A DNA stretch of 64,000 bases from positions 62,001 to 126,000 of the forward strand of contig JAHBVK010000005.1 in assembly GCA_019637555.1 (NCBI GenBank). The letters are read 5' to 3'. A program made the translations under genes and the position numbers. This document shows positions 1 through 9,060 of this stretch, in pieces. The notes under the pieces were generated by a model. The model was not told the origin of the DNA and made no database searches. It saw only the letters and a program-made list of their open reading frames with translations. The DNA comes from Anaerolineae bacterium. GTDB taxonomy: Bacteria > Chloroflexota > Anaerolineae > Aggregatilineales > UBA2796. Position 1 is the first letter of the stretch. The number at the start of each line of letters is the position of its first letter.

Positions 1-413
1 ACAGTCTGGCGCGTGTCGGCTATGACTCCGTAGTCGGTTACCTCGCCGACAGCCTACAAACGTGGGAAGCAATGCGCTTGCCGACAACCAGTGGCGATAT
101 CCATGATATTAGCGCCTTACAGCTTCATGATTTGCTGGATCAAGACGCTAAACCGCTGGTGATCGATGTACGCGAAACGTGGGAATATCGGCAAGGGCAC
201 GTCCCCGGTGCGCGGCTAATGTCCCTTGGTGACTTCGCCCGTCGCACGGATGAACTTGATCCTAGGCAGCCTATCGCCGTTATTTGTGCCTCCGGTTCGC
301 GCAGCCAATCGGCGGCGGCATTGCTAGGCACAAAGGGCTTTGAAACAGTCTACAACGTGGTCGGTGGCACAATCGGTTGGCTGCAACACGGTTTTCCGCT
401 AGAGCGTGCGTAG
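1..413 (+). CDS. MBL-fold/rhodanese fusion protein, C-terminal part (5'-truncated)
   Basis: The frame is open from the first full codon (position 3) to the TAG at 411-413, so the gene begins outside the window; the internal ATG at 72 need not be the start. The first 23 residues (SLARVGYDSVVGYL...TWEA) look like the end of one rhodanese domain. They are followed by a complete second rhodanese-like domain (about residues 32-130) with the active-site loop CASGSR, whose Cys would carry the persulfide. Tandem rhodanese domains after a metallo-beta-lactamase fold are the usual layout of persulfide dioxygenase/sulfurtransferase fusions, and I infer the MBL part lies to the left. The neighbouring Crp/Fnr and DUF2892 genes often accompany rhodaneses. 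The rhodanese call is firm; the MBL part is inferred. Confidence 0.8.
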   Translation, partial: SLARVGYDSVVGYLADSLQTWEAMRLPTTSGDIHDISALQLHDLLDQDAKPLVIDVRETWEYRQGHVPGARLMSLGDFARRTDELDPRQPIAVICASGSRSQSAAALLGTKGFETVYNVVGGTIGWLQHGFPLERA

Positions 414-436
414 GCGTCTAGCGCGGGACTTATTAA

Positions 437-475
437 GTAGATGGGGTAGCGAAGAATTATCATTACCCCATCTAC
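437..475 (+). terminator. 12-bp stem-loop downstream of the rhodanese gene
   Basis: A perfect 12-bp inverted repeat (GTAGATGGGGTA at 437-448, its complement at 464-475) encloses a 15-nt loop, 24 bp after the stop codon at 413. No T-run follows, so it is not a textbook intrinsic terminator; it may end the transcript weakly or protect its 3' end. Confidence 0.4.
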
Positions 476-546
476 CAGCAGATACCCGTCAAGCGACTCA
501 TGATTACGCTACAATTCACGATTCGTAGGCTTGCCTCTGATGCACG

Positions 547-1236
547 ATGATCGGTATTGTCATGCTCAGCGACGATCAGTTGGTTAAGTTAAAAACAGTT
601 TTGCCAATACTCAAAAACGCAGATGCACAACTCCTGAATGCCCTGCGTCGAGAAGCATTTTTCGCTCGTATATCCGCCGGACACGATGTGTTCGTGGAAG
701 GGGATGATGCCAATGCCATCGCACTGTTAATCTCAGGCGTTGTTCGTGTCTATAAGATCGGGGATAACGCCCGTGAGATCACGCTCTATCGTTTCGGGAC
801 TGGTGAATCTTGCATCTTGACTGCAAATGCTATCCTGTCACAGCAAACATTCCCCGCGATAGCCAACGTTGAACAAGATGTTGAAGCGGTCATGATTCCG
901 GCAGATACGTTTCGCAGGTGGATAAGAGAGTATGACCAGTGGCGTGAATTTGTCTTTACGCTATTGTCTCAAAGATTATTGAATGTGATGGAAATTGTGG
1001 ATGCGGTCACCTTCCGCCGGATGGACATTCGCGTCGCTGCGCTGCTGCTCGAGCGCAGTAGTGCGAACAATTTCGTCAATCTCACTCACCGCGAGATCGC
1101 GGCTGAACTTGGCAGTTCGCGGGAAGTCGTCAGCCGTATCCTTGAGGATATGGCGGATCGTGGCATGATTCGCGTTCTGCGAGGGACAGTTGAAATTGTC
1201 GATCCCGAACTTCTGAAAACTCAAGCCACTCGGTGA
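547..1236 (+). CDS. Crp/Fnr-family transcriptional regulator
   Basis: A 229-residue protein of the usual family length. An N-terminal cyclic-nucleotide-binding-type beta-roll (about residues 20-140, including a GHDVFVEGD strand-turn and LLISGVVRVYK) is followed by a dimerisation helix (about 140-165). The C-terminal winged helix (about 170-225) has the recognition segment LTHREIAAELGSSREVVSRIL. There is no FNR-type N-terminal cysteine cluster, so an iron-sulfur oxygen sensor is unlikely. Regulators of this branch next to rhodanese and DUF2892 genes usually respond to redox or sulfur species, but that is inference. The start could also be the ATG five codons later (562); neither has a strong ribosome-binding site. 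A TACAAT hexamer at 510-515 might be its -10 element. Confidence 0.85.
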   Translation: MIGIVMLSDDQLVKLKTVLPILKNADAQLLNALRREAFFARISAGHDVFVEGDDANAIALLISGVVRVYKIGDNAREITLYRFGTGESCILTANAILSQQTFPAIANVEQDVEAVMIPADTFRRWIREYDQWREFVFTLLSQRLLNVMEIVDAVTFRRMDIRVAALLLERSSANNFVNLTHREIAAELGSSREVVSRILEDMADRGMIRVLRGTVEIVDPELLKTQATR

Positions 1237-1244
1237 CTTTATCA

Positions 1245-1273
1245 CTGACATCTCCTCAGCTCATCCCTATACT
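1245..1273 (+). promoter_or_regulatory. Sigma-70-type promoter for the DUF2892 gene
   Basis: CTGACA (1245-1250, 5/6 match to the -35 consensus) is separated by 17 bp from TATACT (1268-1273, 5/6 match to -10). A short inverted repeat, AGCTCA (1258-1263) and TGAGCT (1285-1290), brackets the -10 region and could be a regulator site, possibly for the adjacent Crp/Fnr protein (inference). Confidence 0.6.
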
Positions 1274-1306
1274 GAAGCTATTACTGAGCTAAAGAGGAGA
1301 AGAAAC

Positions 1307-1534
1307 ATGGATACCTTCGTCAACTTCATGGCTTCAACCGCTGGACGGATTGTCCGCATCGTGGCAGGAATTGCGCTCATCGCAGTCGGCTTAGGGGTAC
1401 TAACTGGCACGACTGGCATCATCGTGGCTGTCATTGGCTTAGTGCCACTGGCGGCGGGTTTGTTCGATTTTTGTGTTTTTGCCCCGCTCTTTGGTCGTCC
1501 TCTAAGTGGACCGAAAATTCGCGCAGGAAAATAA
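1307..1534 (+). CDS. DUF2892 (YgaP-like) small inner membrane protein
   Basis: A 75-residue protein with two hydrophobic helices (about residues 14-34 and 37-58) and a short polar tail. N-terminal GRIVRIVAGIALI and C-terminal APLFGRPLSG match the DUF2892 pattern, as in the membrane part of the E. coli rhodanese YgaP. A strong ribosome-binding site (AGAGGAG around 1293-1299) precedes the ATG. Members of this family are commonly found with rhodaneses and sulfide- or persulfide-responsive regulators, which fits the two upstream genes. The molecular role is not established. It has its own promoter-like sequence at 1245-1273 and an intrinsic terminator 50 bp after its stop codon. Confidence 0.8.
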   Translation: MDTFVNFMASTAGRIVRIVAGIALIAVGLGVLTGTTGIIVAVIGLVPLAAGLFDFCVFAPLFGRPLSGPKIRAGK

Positions 1535-1584
1535 CGCTGTCCACTACACCAAGAGTGATCTCACCTTGCTTCCCGCGATACAAG

Positions 1585-1613
1585 AAACCTCAAGACGCGA
1601 ACTTGAGGTTTTT
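1585..1613 (+). terminator. Rho-independent terminator
   Basis: A perfect 10-bp stem (AAACCTCAAG at 1585-1594 with its complement at 1602-1611), a 7-nt loop and a run of five T ending at 1613. It ends the + transcript of the DUF2892 gene and lies between convergent genes. On the - strand the T-tract is interrupted, so termination of the long - operon here would be weaker. Confidence 0.85.
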
Positions 1614-1650
1614 ACGAATTTAACCGAACTACCACAGCACGAAATTGCCG

Positions 1651-3990
1651 TTAGCTTCTGATCAACTCAATTGTGCCGTTAGTTCCCTGTAGCTTCCAAC
1701 GCTGTGAACCTAAAGACTGCGGATTCAAACTGTCGGCACAGCGATAATCTTTAAGGCTCATTTCTGCCACAAACTCAGCTTGCTCGGTTGTCAGCGTCAG
1801 CCGTCCATTGGCTTCCTGCACTCCCGTGATTTCCGAGGTGACGTAGTGAATCACAACTCCCGGTCTGATCCGCCAGTCCAGCGGAAGGATTGCCCCACGT
1901 CGCGCTGGTAAGGAGATCGCGTTACCGCCAAACTGCGGTACACCTGAAGAAGAAATGATCGTTTCGACGGGATCATCCTGATAGTTGCTGACGAATAAGA
2001 ACCTACCGTTTTCACCTTCCGACAAACGCACATCAGCCCACTCCGTCATGGTGAACAATGAGTGGCATCCCATGCGATTCGCCATTTGATGCAGGATATC
2101 CAGATCAACAAAGGTGTTTGCCGCGAACGCCGCGCCGAGCAGCATTACGCGACCTGTGCCCAATTGCTTGAGGAAGCCCACAGTTTGTCCATCGGATGAG
2201 GTGGCGAATACCTCATCAAATTCGCCGGAATATGTTTCCTGATAGGTAACAGGAATATCAGGGTAATCAAAGGCGCGGATTCTGACCGAGATATTAGGTG
2301 CATCGCTTCGGACACGCTGAATGCCCATTGCTTCCTGCAAGATGGTGCAAGGTGAGTGATCAGAAGTCTGGTCACAGATACGCCCGACGAGGATCAAGTT
2401 ACCACCTTCGCGCACATAATTAGCCAGGTTCTGTTGTGTGGTGGCATCACACTGCTTTTCCATCATCAACCAGAGGATCGGGGTCGTCGTCACATCAAGG
2501 CGAGCGCGAGTAATTTCTAGCGCGTTGAAAGGACGATGAGTCAGCGTCAGTCCGCGTGCCACAAAATCGAATAAGACAGTATCACGTTGATGAGTCAGGA
2601 TGTCAGTAGAGGTGCGAGTTGCGTCATTGTTCACTTCGGTCATGAAATAGTCGAGCAAAAACCCAATCGTCGTCACAGTTTGGGGGCGCGAATGTAACAG
2701 ATCAGCACCATAAGCCGCGATGACGCGGGAGAGTTTAGGGTAGCGATAATAGTGGCGGCGCAGCGAGCCATCTTTACGAACCGGATGTCCCCAATCGTGA
2801 CGCTTGACAGGGCTTAACACCGGATCATTTTCGCCGTCGAAGAATAAGTAGTGATTGATCGCTCGCATCCCGCCAGAGATGCACAGACGGGTATGCAGAT
2901 CGTAAAGCGACGATTGTGCGCCACCGAAATCTAGATTGCCGCCAGCCTGAAACTCGATTGAAAACAGCGCTTGATCAGGGTTTTGCAGCGCTTTGGTCAT
3001 CTCGTTCACCAACAGTAATTGATGGATGTTGCCCTCGCCAATGAAGATGGGATACACATCCGTCGCGCTGATCATGCCCTGCAGTTCCATAACCTCGACC
3101 AGTTGCGACAATCCGATAGGGAAAGTTTTGCCTCCGTTGCCGAAACCATGAATATTGACGACAGGCGGGACTTCCATCCCAAATGCCTTCGCCCGATCCC
3201 AGAGGTAGGTGGCATAGTCGCGCAGATAGTCGCGGTAAAATCTGCGATAATCCTCAAGGATATAGGCATCATGTGGGGAATGTAGCTGCGTGATGCGTTC
3301 CCGAAGAAAGTTCGCTAGATCCGCGGCGGGATAACGCTGCGCGAGGCGATCACCATAGTGGTCCCGCAAGTAACTCGCAAAACGCGCCAGAGTGTCAGGG
3401 TTGATGTCAACCAGATTCCTGACCCACTGGATCATGCCCATTTCGTTGTCCAGTTGGATCATGATGATCTTGCCACCGCGCGTGATCTGGCGTGGAGTTA
3501 GCACCTCGAAGACTGCCTGATACCAACCTTCAACGCAGCGTAGGAAGTCAGGCTGCAAATAACTAGCGACGTTTTGGGCATTTCCATCTTGTCCAACAAA
3601 CGCAGCCTGCGGATATTGGCTGAACACCCAAGGCGGCACTCCCTCGTTGATCGTTTCCGCCATGATGTAGGGACCGGGTCGAGCGATGATCCAAAAACCC
3701 ATCTCGGTAGCCAAATCCAGAAAGCCAGCTAGATCGCGCAGCGGATGTGTATGACCGTCGACATCGGAGAGATCAGGTTGTGGTTGATGCCACAACCACG
3801 GGATGTAAGCGGCGACGGTGTTGAATCCGGCATCCTGGAGCAATCCTAAACGGTGTTTCCATTGATCGACAGGTGCGCGGAAATAATGAAATTCTCCAGC
3901 GTGAATGAACTGTGGTTGATCGTTATCGGTCAGCCAGAACTGACCCTCTTTAGCATAAAAAGTGTTTTTTGGCAGTGGCGCGATATCCAT
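1651..3990 (-). CDS. GH35-type beta-galactosidase-like glycoside hydrolase
   Basis: The frame extends to 4161, but I place the start at ATG 3990: GGAG lies 9 nt upstream, and the longer version would run into the LacI gene. The 779-residue product has no signal peptide, so it is probably cytoplasmic. Family hallmarks are HAGEFHYFR near residue 30, RPGPYI near 104-109, the acid/base segment QLDNEMG (Glu183) and the nucleophile segment SIEFQAGG (Glu346); a C-terminal beta-rich part follows. GH35 enzymes release terminal beta-galactose or related residues; the exact sugar cannot be read from sequence. It is the last gene of the long operon, 59 bp after the LacI gene, and probably processes an oligosaccharide brought in by one of the upstream importers. 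Confidence 0.8.
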   Translation of the reverse strand: MDIAPLPKNTFYAKEGQFWLTDNDQPQFIHAGEFHYFRAPVDQWKHRLGLLQDAGFNTVAAYIPWLWHQPQPDLSDVDGHTHPLRDLAGFLDLATEMGFWIIARPGPYIMAETINEGVPPWVFSQYPQAAFVGQDGNAQNVASYLQPDFLRCVEGWYQAVFEVLTPRQITRGGKIIMIQLDNEMGMIQWVRNLVDINPDTLARFASYLRDHYGDRLAQRYPAADLANFLRERITQLHSPHDAYILEDYRRFYRDYLRDYATYLWDRAKAFGMEVPPVVNIHGFGNGGKTFPIGLSQLVEVMELQGMISATDVYPIFIGEGNIHQLLLVNEMTKALQNPDQALFSIEFQAGGNLDFGGAQSSLYDLHTRLCISGGMRAINHYLFFDGENDPVLSPVKRHDWGHPVRKDGSLRRHYYRYPKLSRVIAAYGADLLHSRPQTVTTIGFLLDYFMTEVNNDATRTSTDILTHQRDTVLFDFVARGLTLTHRPFNALEITRARLDVTTTPILWLMMEKQCDATTQQNLANYVREGGNLILVGRICDQTSDHSPCTILQEAMGIQRVRSDAPNISVRIRAFDYPDIPVTYQETYSGEFDEVFATSSDGQTVGFLKQLGTGRVMLLGAAFAANTFVDLDILHQMANRMGCHSLFTMTEWADVRLSEGENGRFLFVSNYQDDPVETIISSSGVPQFGGNAISLPARRGAILPLDWRIRPGVVIHYVTSEITGVQEANGRLTLTTEQAEFVAEMSLKDYRCADSLNPQSLGSQRWKLQGTNGTIELIRS

Positions 3991-4049
3991 TGATGATTTC
4001 TCCGGCGTGAGTAATTGTTTTGAATGTTGTTCTTGCGCTTTAACTTGAA

Positions 4050-5015
4050 CTATCGAGACGAGGACTCGCGGATGATCAGGCGGGTAGGAATACGATGCGC
4101 CTGAAATGGGGTCTTGTCCTGTATGAAGTCGATCAGTTGGCGAACAGCATTCGCCCCCCAATCGAAGCGGGATGCTCCAATGGTCGAGAGAGCGGGCTGC
4201 ACGTAGCGGGCGAGAGGAATATCGTCGAAGCCGACGACGGCAATATCAGTAGGTGCGTGAAGTCCACATTCTTTTATGGCGCGCAGAAAACCAATCGCCA
4301 TTTGATCGTTAGCACAGAAGACCGCTTGAGGGATAGTACTAGATTGAAGGATCGCCATTGCGATCTCGTAGCCTGAGATTTCGCTGAAATTGCCCTGATA
4401 AACAGGCACTTGCAAGTGATGTTGTTCTGCCGCTGCTAGGAAGGTTGCCATGCGCTCCGTGTTGTCGATGGAATCGGCAGCGCCTGCAATGAAGCACAGT
4501 TTACGCAAGCCCTGATCGTAGAAGTGCGCGAATGCTTCGTGAACACCCTGCGGATTATCGAGTAAGACAGGTAGGATGAACTCGTTTTGCAGGGGGCGAT
4601 CCAGCACCACAATGGGAAAATGGCTGGCAGCAAGTTTGAGGATCGCGTCGTTGGTGATGGTGGAATCGAAGACAATTGCGCCATCCACCTGGCGATGCAG
4701 CAGCATCCGGCGGGTCGAGCGCGTTTCAGGGCAGACCAACAATTCATAGTCTGTCTCTAAGATGGCGCTGTGGATGCCTTCTAGGATTTCATCATAGAAT
4801 GAGCCGCCAAAACGCGAGATGAACACGCCGATGGTCTGCGTTTTGCCTCTTTTCAAGTTCTGGGCAAAGGCATTGGCGCGGTAATTGAGTTCAGCGGCAA
4901 CCTCTTGCACTCGTTTGCGGGTAGCTTCACTGACTGTGCCCGTATCGTTGAGAGCATAGGAGGCTGTGGTGAGGCTGACTCCGGCACGTTTGGCTACATC
5001 TTGGAGCGTTGCCAC
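4050..5015 (-). CDS. LacI-family transcriptional repressor
   Basis: A 321-residue regulator with an N-terminal LacI helix-turn-helix (residues 3-25, LQDVAKRAGVSLTTASYALN), the hinge region (about 47-58) and a periplasmic-binding-protein-like sensor domain (60-321) ending in the usual [20 protein letters not shown] block and RLIIRESSSR tail. Start ATG 5015 has AAAAAGGA upstream. It lies between a permease gene and the GH35 gene near the end of the operon. It is the natural candidate to bind the perfect palindrome at 17718-17737 at the head of the same operon, with an imported sugar as inducer; this link is inference. Confidence 0.9.
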   Translation of the reverse strand: MATLQDVAKRAGVSLTTASYALNDTGTVSEATRKRVQEVAAELNYRANAFAQNLKRGKTQTIGVFISRFGGSFYDEILEGIHSAILETDYELLVCPETRSTRRMLLHRQVDGAIVFDSTITNDAILKLAASHFPIVVLDRPLQNEFILPVLLDNPQGVHEAFAHFYDQGLRKLCFIAGAADSIDNTERMATFLAAAEQHHLQVPVYQGNFSEISGYEIAMAILQSSTIPQAVFCANDQMAIGFLRAIKECGLHAPTDIAVVGFDDIPLARYVQPALSTIGASRFDWGANAVRQLIDFIQDKTPFQAHRIPTRLIIRESSSR

Positions 5016-5042
5016 AATTGATCCTTTTTAGTGAGTAGACCC

Positions 5043-5990
5043 TTACTCGCCACCTGCAATCCCCGTCCGTTCCACTGATTCAACGAACCAACGTTGTAGG
5101 ATGAAGTACATCAGCAGCAGCGGCAGGATATTCAAAAACGTACCACTCATCTTGACCGCTTCATTTATCCGGTCAAAGATGTTGACGGTACCGGGCGGAT
5201 AAAGGTTTTCATATGCCTGCGTGAATCTGGAGAGCTGCATAGGCAAGGTGGTAGTGCCGCCTTCCAGAAAGATAGCCGTCAAGAACGTTTCATTCCAGTA
5301 CCAAACAACCGAGAAGATGAAAGAAACGATGTACGCCGGAATCGCTGATGGTACAGCAACGGAGAGGAAGATGCGAAGATCGGAGGCACCATCCAACCGC
5401 GCCGATTCTTCTAACACTTTCGGCAGTGAAATGTAGTTCTGGTAGAAGATCAGGATGAAGATGGCGCTTCTAAATCCTTGTCCCATCAGCGCAGGCAAGA
5501 TCAGCGCCAACGGATTGCCAAGCAGCCCTAGATCGCGGTACGCCAGCATCTGCGGGATGACCGTGTTTTGCGGCGGGATGATGAAGGTAGCGAGGATCAG
5601 CAGAAAGACAAGCGGTTTTCCCCAGAAGCGGTAACGTGCCAATCCGTAGCCAACTAGCGAGGCGACGAAGGTTTGCAGCAGCGAAGGGATTACGCTGACC
5701 ATGATCGATGCCAGCAGCGTATTGGGATAGTTGAGCACGCGAAATGCTTTGTCGTAATTGCCTGTATATAGCTCTGTTGGCACCCACTGCACCATCGGGT
5801 TGAGCAGATCGCCGGGACTTTTGATGCTGGTAACGAACATGAACAGCAGCGGCTGAAGATAGACGAAGCCGATGGCAATCAGCAGTGCGTAGAGAATGAA
5901 GTTGAAGATTGCGCCATTATGGACGCGGTTGCCAAACAAGAAGCTGCGTAGGCGATCCACAAATGGGTGACGGAGAATTGTGCCGATCAC
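5043..5990 (-). CDS. Sugar ABC transporter permease, MalG type
   Basis: I choose GTG at 5990 over the longer TTG start at 6008. AGGAGG sits 5 nt upstream of this GTG, and the choice gives a GTGA overlap with the stop of the preceding permease, a classic coupling arrangement. The 315-residue product has about six transmembrane helices and the cytoplasmic EAA loop ([21 protein letters not shown]) that docks the ATPase. It pairs with the permease at 5987-6871. No ATPase gene lies in the window. Confidence 0.88.
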   Translation of the reverse strand: MIGTILRHPFVDRLRSFLFGNRVHNGAIFNFILYALLIAIGFVYLQPLLFMFVTSIKSPGDLLNPMVQWVPTELYTGNYDKAFRVLNYPNTLLASIMVSVIPSLLQTFVASLVGYGLARYRFWGKPLVFLLILATFIIPPQNTVIPQMLAYRDLGLLGNPLALILPALMGQGFRSAIFILIFYQNYISLPKVLEESARLDGASDLRIFLSVAVPSAIPAYIVSFIFSVVWYWNETFLTAIFLEGGTTTLPMQLSRFTQAYENLYPPGTVNIFDRINEAVKMSGTFLNILPLLLMYFILQRWFVESVERTGIAGGE

Positions 5991-6871
5991 ATTGACCTCC
6001 TCGCCCAATTCGCCAGCGAGACATAGATGATCGCCAGCAAGAGCAGCATCACACCAAAGTAAATGAAGGACATGGCGCTGGCATACCCAAATCCTCCCTG
6101 CACGTCATAGGTCTGTGCGTAGATGTAACGGATCACTTTGTTTTCGGAAAAGTGAGAGAGTGTGATGATCGTGTAGATAGCGTTAACCAGTGTCGCTGTT
6201 GAGAGCGAGGGCAGCGTGATCTTCCAGAAGGTTTCCCAGCCCGATGCGCCATCAATCGACGCTGCCTCGTAAGTGCTGCGATCAATGCGCTGCAAACTCG
6301 CCAGATAGATCAAGATTTGCACACCAGAAAACCACAGGATCAGCACGAAGGAAGTGAGCAGATATTCCACCGGACTGCGAAGTGCGCGCGGGAGTTCTTG
6401 CAGAAATTCGACCACAGCAGGGACATTAGCGATACCCTGTGTGGAAGCTGCGCCCTGTGCTGTCAGTTCCTTGATCACCGGTCCGCTGGTGATGACGATC
6501 GGCAGAAAGAAGATGACACGGAACACGCCCTTGAATCTAAACTTGAGATTCAGAAACATGGCGATCAGCATGGCGAAGATCAGCACGATAGGGACCGAAA
6601 CCAAAGTCTCGACCGTGTAACCAATCAACAGTTCGATGAAGTTGGGATCGGTAAACAGGGCGCGAGTGTAATTACCCCACTCTAAAAACTTCAGATTGAT
6701 GCTGGTCGCCGATACTGTGACCTGATTCAGACTGTAGTGGAAGGTCTGGATCAGCGGCAGGAAAGTGAACAGCGCAAAGCCGATTACCCAGATCAAGATG
6801 AAGCCATAGCCATGTAAGGCTTCTTGTGTCCGCAGGCTTAACTCGCGGCGAGAGGTACGGCGAGCCGTCAT
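5987..6871 (-). CDS. Sugar ABC transporter permease, MalF type
   Basis: A 294-residue protein with about six transmembrane helices. The first lies near residues 20-42 ([19 protein letters not shown]), and the EAA loop [21 protein letters not shown] is near residues 208-228. It overlaps the upstream DUF5696 gene by four bases (ATGA, 6868-6871) and the downstream permease by GTGA, so the three are translationally coupled. It is the second MalF-type subunit in this operon. The first pair is at 11065-12931, so the operon encodes two importers or one importer with alternative permease pairs. Confidence 0.88.
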   Translation of the reverse strand: MTARRTSRRELSLRTQEALHGYGFILIWVIGFALFTFLPLIQTFHYSLNQVTVSATSINLKFLEWGNYTRALFTDPNFIELLIGYTVETLVSVPIVLIFAMLIAMFLNLKFRFKGVFRVIFFLPIVITSGPVIKELTAQGAASTQGIANVPAVVEFLQELPRALRSPVEYLLTSFVLILWFSGVQILIYLASLQRIDRSTYEAASIDGASGWETFWKITLPSLSTATLVNAIYTIITLSHFSENKVIRYIYAQTYDVQGGFGYASAMSFIYFGVMLLLLAIIYVSLANWARRSM

Positions 6872-9060
6872 GACTTACTCTCCACGTTTGTATCCACCTC
6901 TACTAGCGCCGCATCTTTAGCGGCGATAGTAATGCCATTGCGCACGAAGGGTTGATCGGTGTAGTTAACGATGATTTGCTTACCGTTGGCATAGGTGGTG
7001 GCATAGACATCTTGCGCCACTGCCTGACGCGCCACGATCTCCTGACCACGCACAGGAGCAAGCAGGGCATTCATCCACTGATAGGTGTCGCGGATTTGAT
7101 CGCCCCACTGCGCGTAGGACGAGGTGTAAATCCAATACGAAGGCGTGTTAAGCATGTTGGTGGTCGGTTGATACGTGACGAAATACGACGGATAGATGCC
7201 GTAATCGACATGTCGCAGCAAGTCCTCTTGCAGGTTGGAGGAAAAGTTGATCGCGCCGCCATAATAGGGCAGGTAACCCGCCAGCACAATCGGCAAGAAC
7301 GGCACCGCTTCAGACGTATAAATGTAGCCGTTATCACCGAGTGGCATATCGTAGTAAGCTTGCGCCAGTCCAAACAGATAGTCGTTGGGATGGTAAAAAC
7401 TGAGGCGTAGCGACGATCCAGCCAGTAGTGACTGGTAAGCCGTGATCGCTTCCTCGCGGCTAAGCGGCGCATCCTGACGGAAATCGCTGTAAAGCGTCGA
7501 ACCGATGCTGTCGAGCGCCAAACCGACATTGAGCTGCGAGGCGATGCTACTTGCCGTTTCAGCATAGCGGCGTTTCAGCGCCTCCAACGTGAAGTAATAG
7601 GCAGGATAGCGGGTGTAGCCTTCCAGACTGACGTTTGTGATCGCTTGCGCGATGTCGTTACGGGCGGAGTAGCCAGATTGCTCCCACAGCGCTGACTGCG
7701 GATCGAGATAGAGCGAGAAGCTGCCGCCTTGTGCCCCGATCTTTTCCGCGATAGTGCGTAAATCGTTGATACTGCCCAAGCTGGACTCCAGGGCCAGCGA
7801 TGTGGGCGTCATGGTGGAAGCACCTAATGGCTGCCAACCGTAATAGATCACCTGTGCGTTGGGGATTTGCAACCCATCTAGAATTTCGCTCATCTGCTGG
7901 ATGGTGGTCATCGCCACGAAACGATACCAGAGCAAGACCTTTTCCCAGTCGCCGCCTAGAAATTCGAGGCGAACGCCGATGTTGGGATTAGGATCAGTCT
8001 CCTTGTGCAGGCGGTCAGCCGCTACCAGATATTGCTGATAGCTGCGCGCCATGCCCACATAATCCGCCGCGCCACCCGTCAGGAACCGATAATGCACGAC
8101 GGCATCGAAGGCATTGGTCTTTTTCTGTACGGTGGTCACACCCGCGCCGGAGCGATTGGTGGCTTGGAAGTAACTCTGGTTGTAAATGAAGGTATTGTAG
8201 AGGAAGTTGAAATTGGTGATGACGCCAGCGGGATGCACCTGCACTTCCCCATAAGCCGCACCTTTTTCCACTACCGAGAGAAAAGCGCTTTTATTCTCAC
8301 CTTCACCATGCACCATGCCAAAAACCGGAAAGTTGATCGGATAGGGAGAAGTAACATCAGGATCGTAGGGCACGATACCGAGCATGCCCAGATCAGGACC
8401 GTAGTAGCGCCCGTAGTACATGTTCTTGGCTTTAGTTGAGTCGGTGAAGTGGATTAAGCTGCCCGTGCCATCAGGTATGAACATATAACCGGGTGTACTC
8501 GCGCCACGAGTTGCGCCCAAAAAGGGATAAATGTAGATCGATCCGAGGCGGTATTTCGGATCATCCTGACGGATGGAGGTAGCGGGGACTTCAACGCGCA
8601 GACCATCCGCTTCTAGTTGCAAGATCACTTCTAGTGCGATGCCATAACCGGGGAACTCTAGCTGTGCCGAGATGCCTTGATCTACCGTTGAGAGCGTCAG
8701 ATTATGGTCGGTGTTGGCGATGGAGATGCGCTTATTGATCGCTTTCTCGTCCAGATACTCGATGCTGATGCCACTGCGAGCAAATGCTTGCCACGATTTG
8801 TTGAGGCGATCTCCTTCGATGGGTTCATCAATGCCAGAGTGCCACAGGTAATTGCTGCGTTTATCCAGCAATTTGAATGCCAACGTCTCAGAATCAACAT
8901 AAAGCGCATACAAATCATTCTCAGCGACGTGCTGGTAAGTCGCTGGAATCTCTTGTGGACGAGGAGCAGCGCTAACCACATTGATCGGCAGTGGCACTAG
9001 GGCTGCAACCAGCAGTAGCGAAGTCAACAGAAGCGCCGCACGTGAAGTAAAGTTAGCCAC
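6868..9060 (-). CDS. DUF5696 secreted protein, possible TIM-barrel glycosidase
   Basis: The frame extends to 9135 but the start is best placed at GTG 9060: AGGAGG lies 9 nt upstream, and a secretion signal (hydrophobic residues about 9-28, cleavage near VVSA-AP) begins right after. The 730-residue product matches my memory of the DUF5696 family. It has a beta-sandwich-like N-terminal half (about 40-355). A segment (about 360-640) follows with alternating strands and helices and the motifs VIYYGWQ (near 405), SLYLDP (near 450) and GLALDSIGS (Asp517), reminiscent of TIM-barrel glycosidases of the GH36/GH101 type. That functional reading is inference. It sits outside the membrane, coupled to the NHL-YIP1 gene upstream and a permease downstream, so a role in trimming a glycan before uptake is plausible. 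Confidence 0.7.
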   Translation of the reverse strand: MANFTSRAALLLTSLLLVAALVPLPINVVSAAPRPQEIPATYQHVAENDLYALYVDSETLAFKLLDKRSNYLWHSGIDEPIEGDRLNKSWQAFARSGISIEYLDEKAINKRISIANTDHNLTLSTVDQGISAQLEFPGYGIALEVILQLEADGLRVEVPATSIRQDDPKYRLGSIYIYPFLGATRGASTPGYMFIPDGTGSLIHFTDSTKAKNMYYGRYYGPDLGMLGIVPYDPDVTSPYPINFPVFGMVHGEGENKSAFLSVVEKGAAYGEVQVHPAGVITNFNFLYNTFIYNQSYFQATNRSGAGVTTVQKKTNAFDAVVHYRFLTGGAADYVGMARSYQQYLVAADRLHKETDPNPNIGVRLEFLGGDWEKVLLWYRFVAMTTIQQMSEILDGLQIPNAQVIYYGWQPLGASTMTPTSLALESSLGSINDLRTIAEKIGAQGGSFSLYLDPQSALWEQSGYSARNDIAQAITNVSLEGYTRYPAYYFTLEALKRRYAETASSIASQLNVGLALDSIGSTLYSDFRQDAPLSREEAITAYQSLLAGSSLRLSFYHPNDYLFGLAQAYYDMPLGDNGYIYTSEAVPFLPIVLAGYLPYYGGAINFSSNLQEDLLRHVDYGIYPSYFVTYQPTTNMLNTPSYWIYTSSYAQWGDQIRDTYQWMNALLAPVRGQEIVARQAVAQDVYATTYANGKQIIVNYTDQPFVRNGITIAAKDAALVEVDTNVESKS

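Noticed and set aside
3991-4161. N-terminal extension of the GH35 gene
   Set aside because: Would overlap the LacI gene end, has no family similarity, and ATG 3990 has a good ribosome-binding site.
8005-8439. 144-codon + frame inside the DUF5696 gene
   Set aside because: Antisense shadow of a well-supported coding frame, with composition typical of reverse-strand reading.
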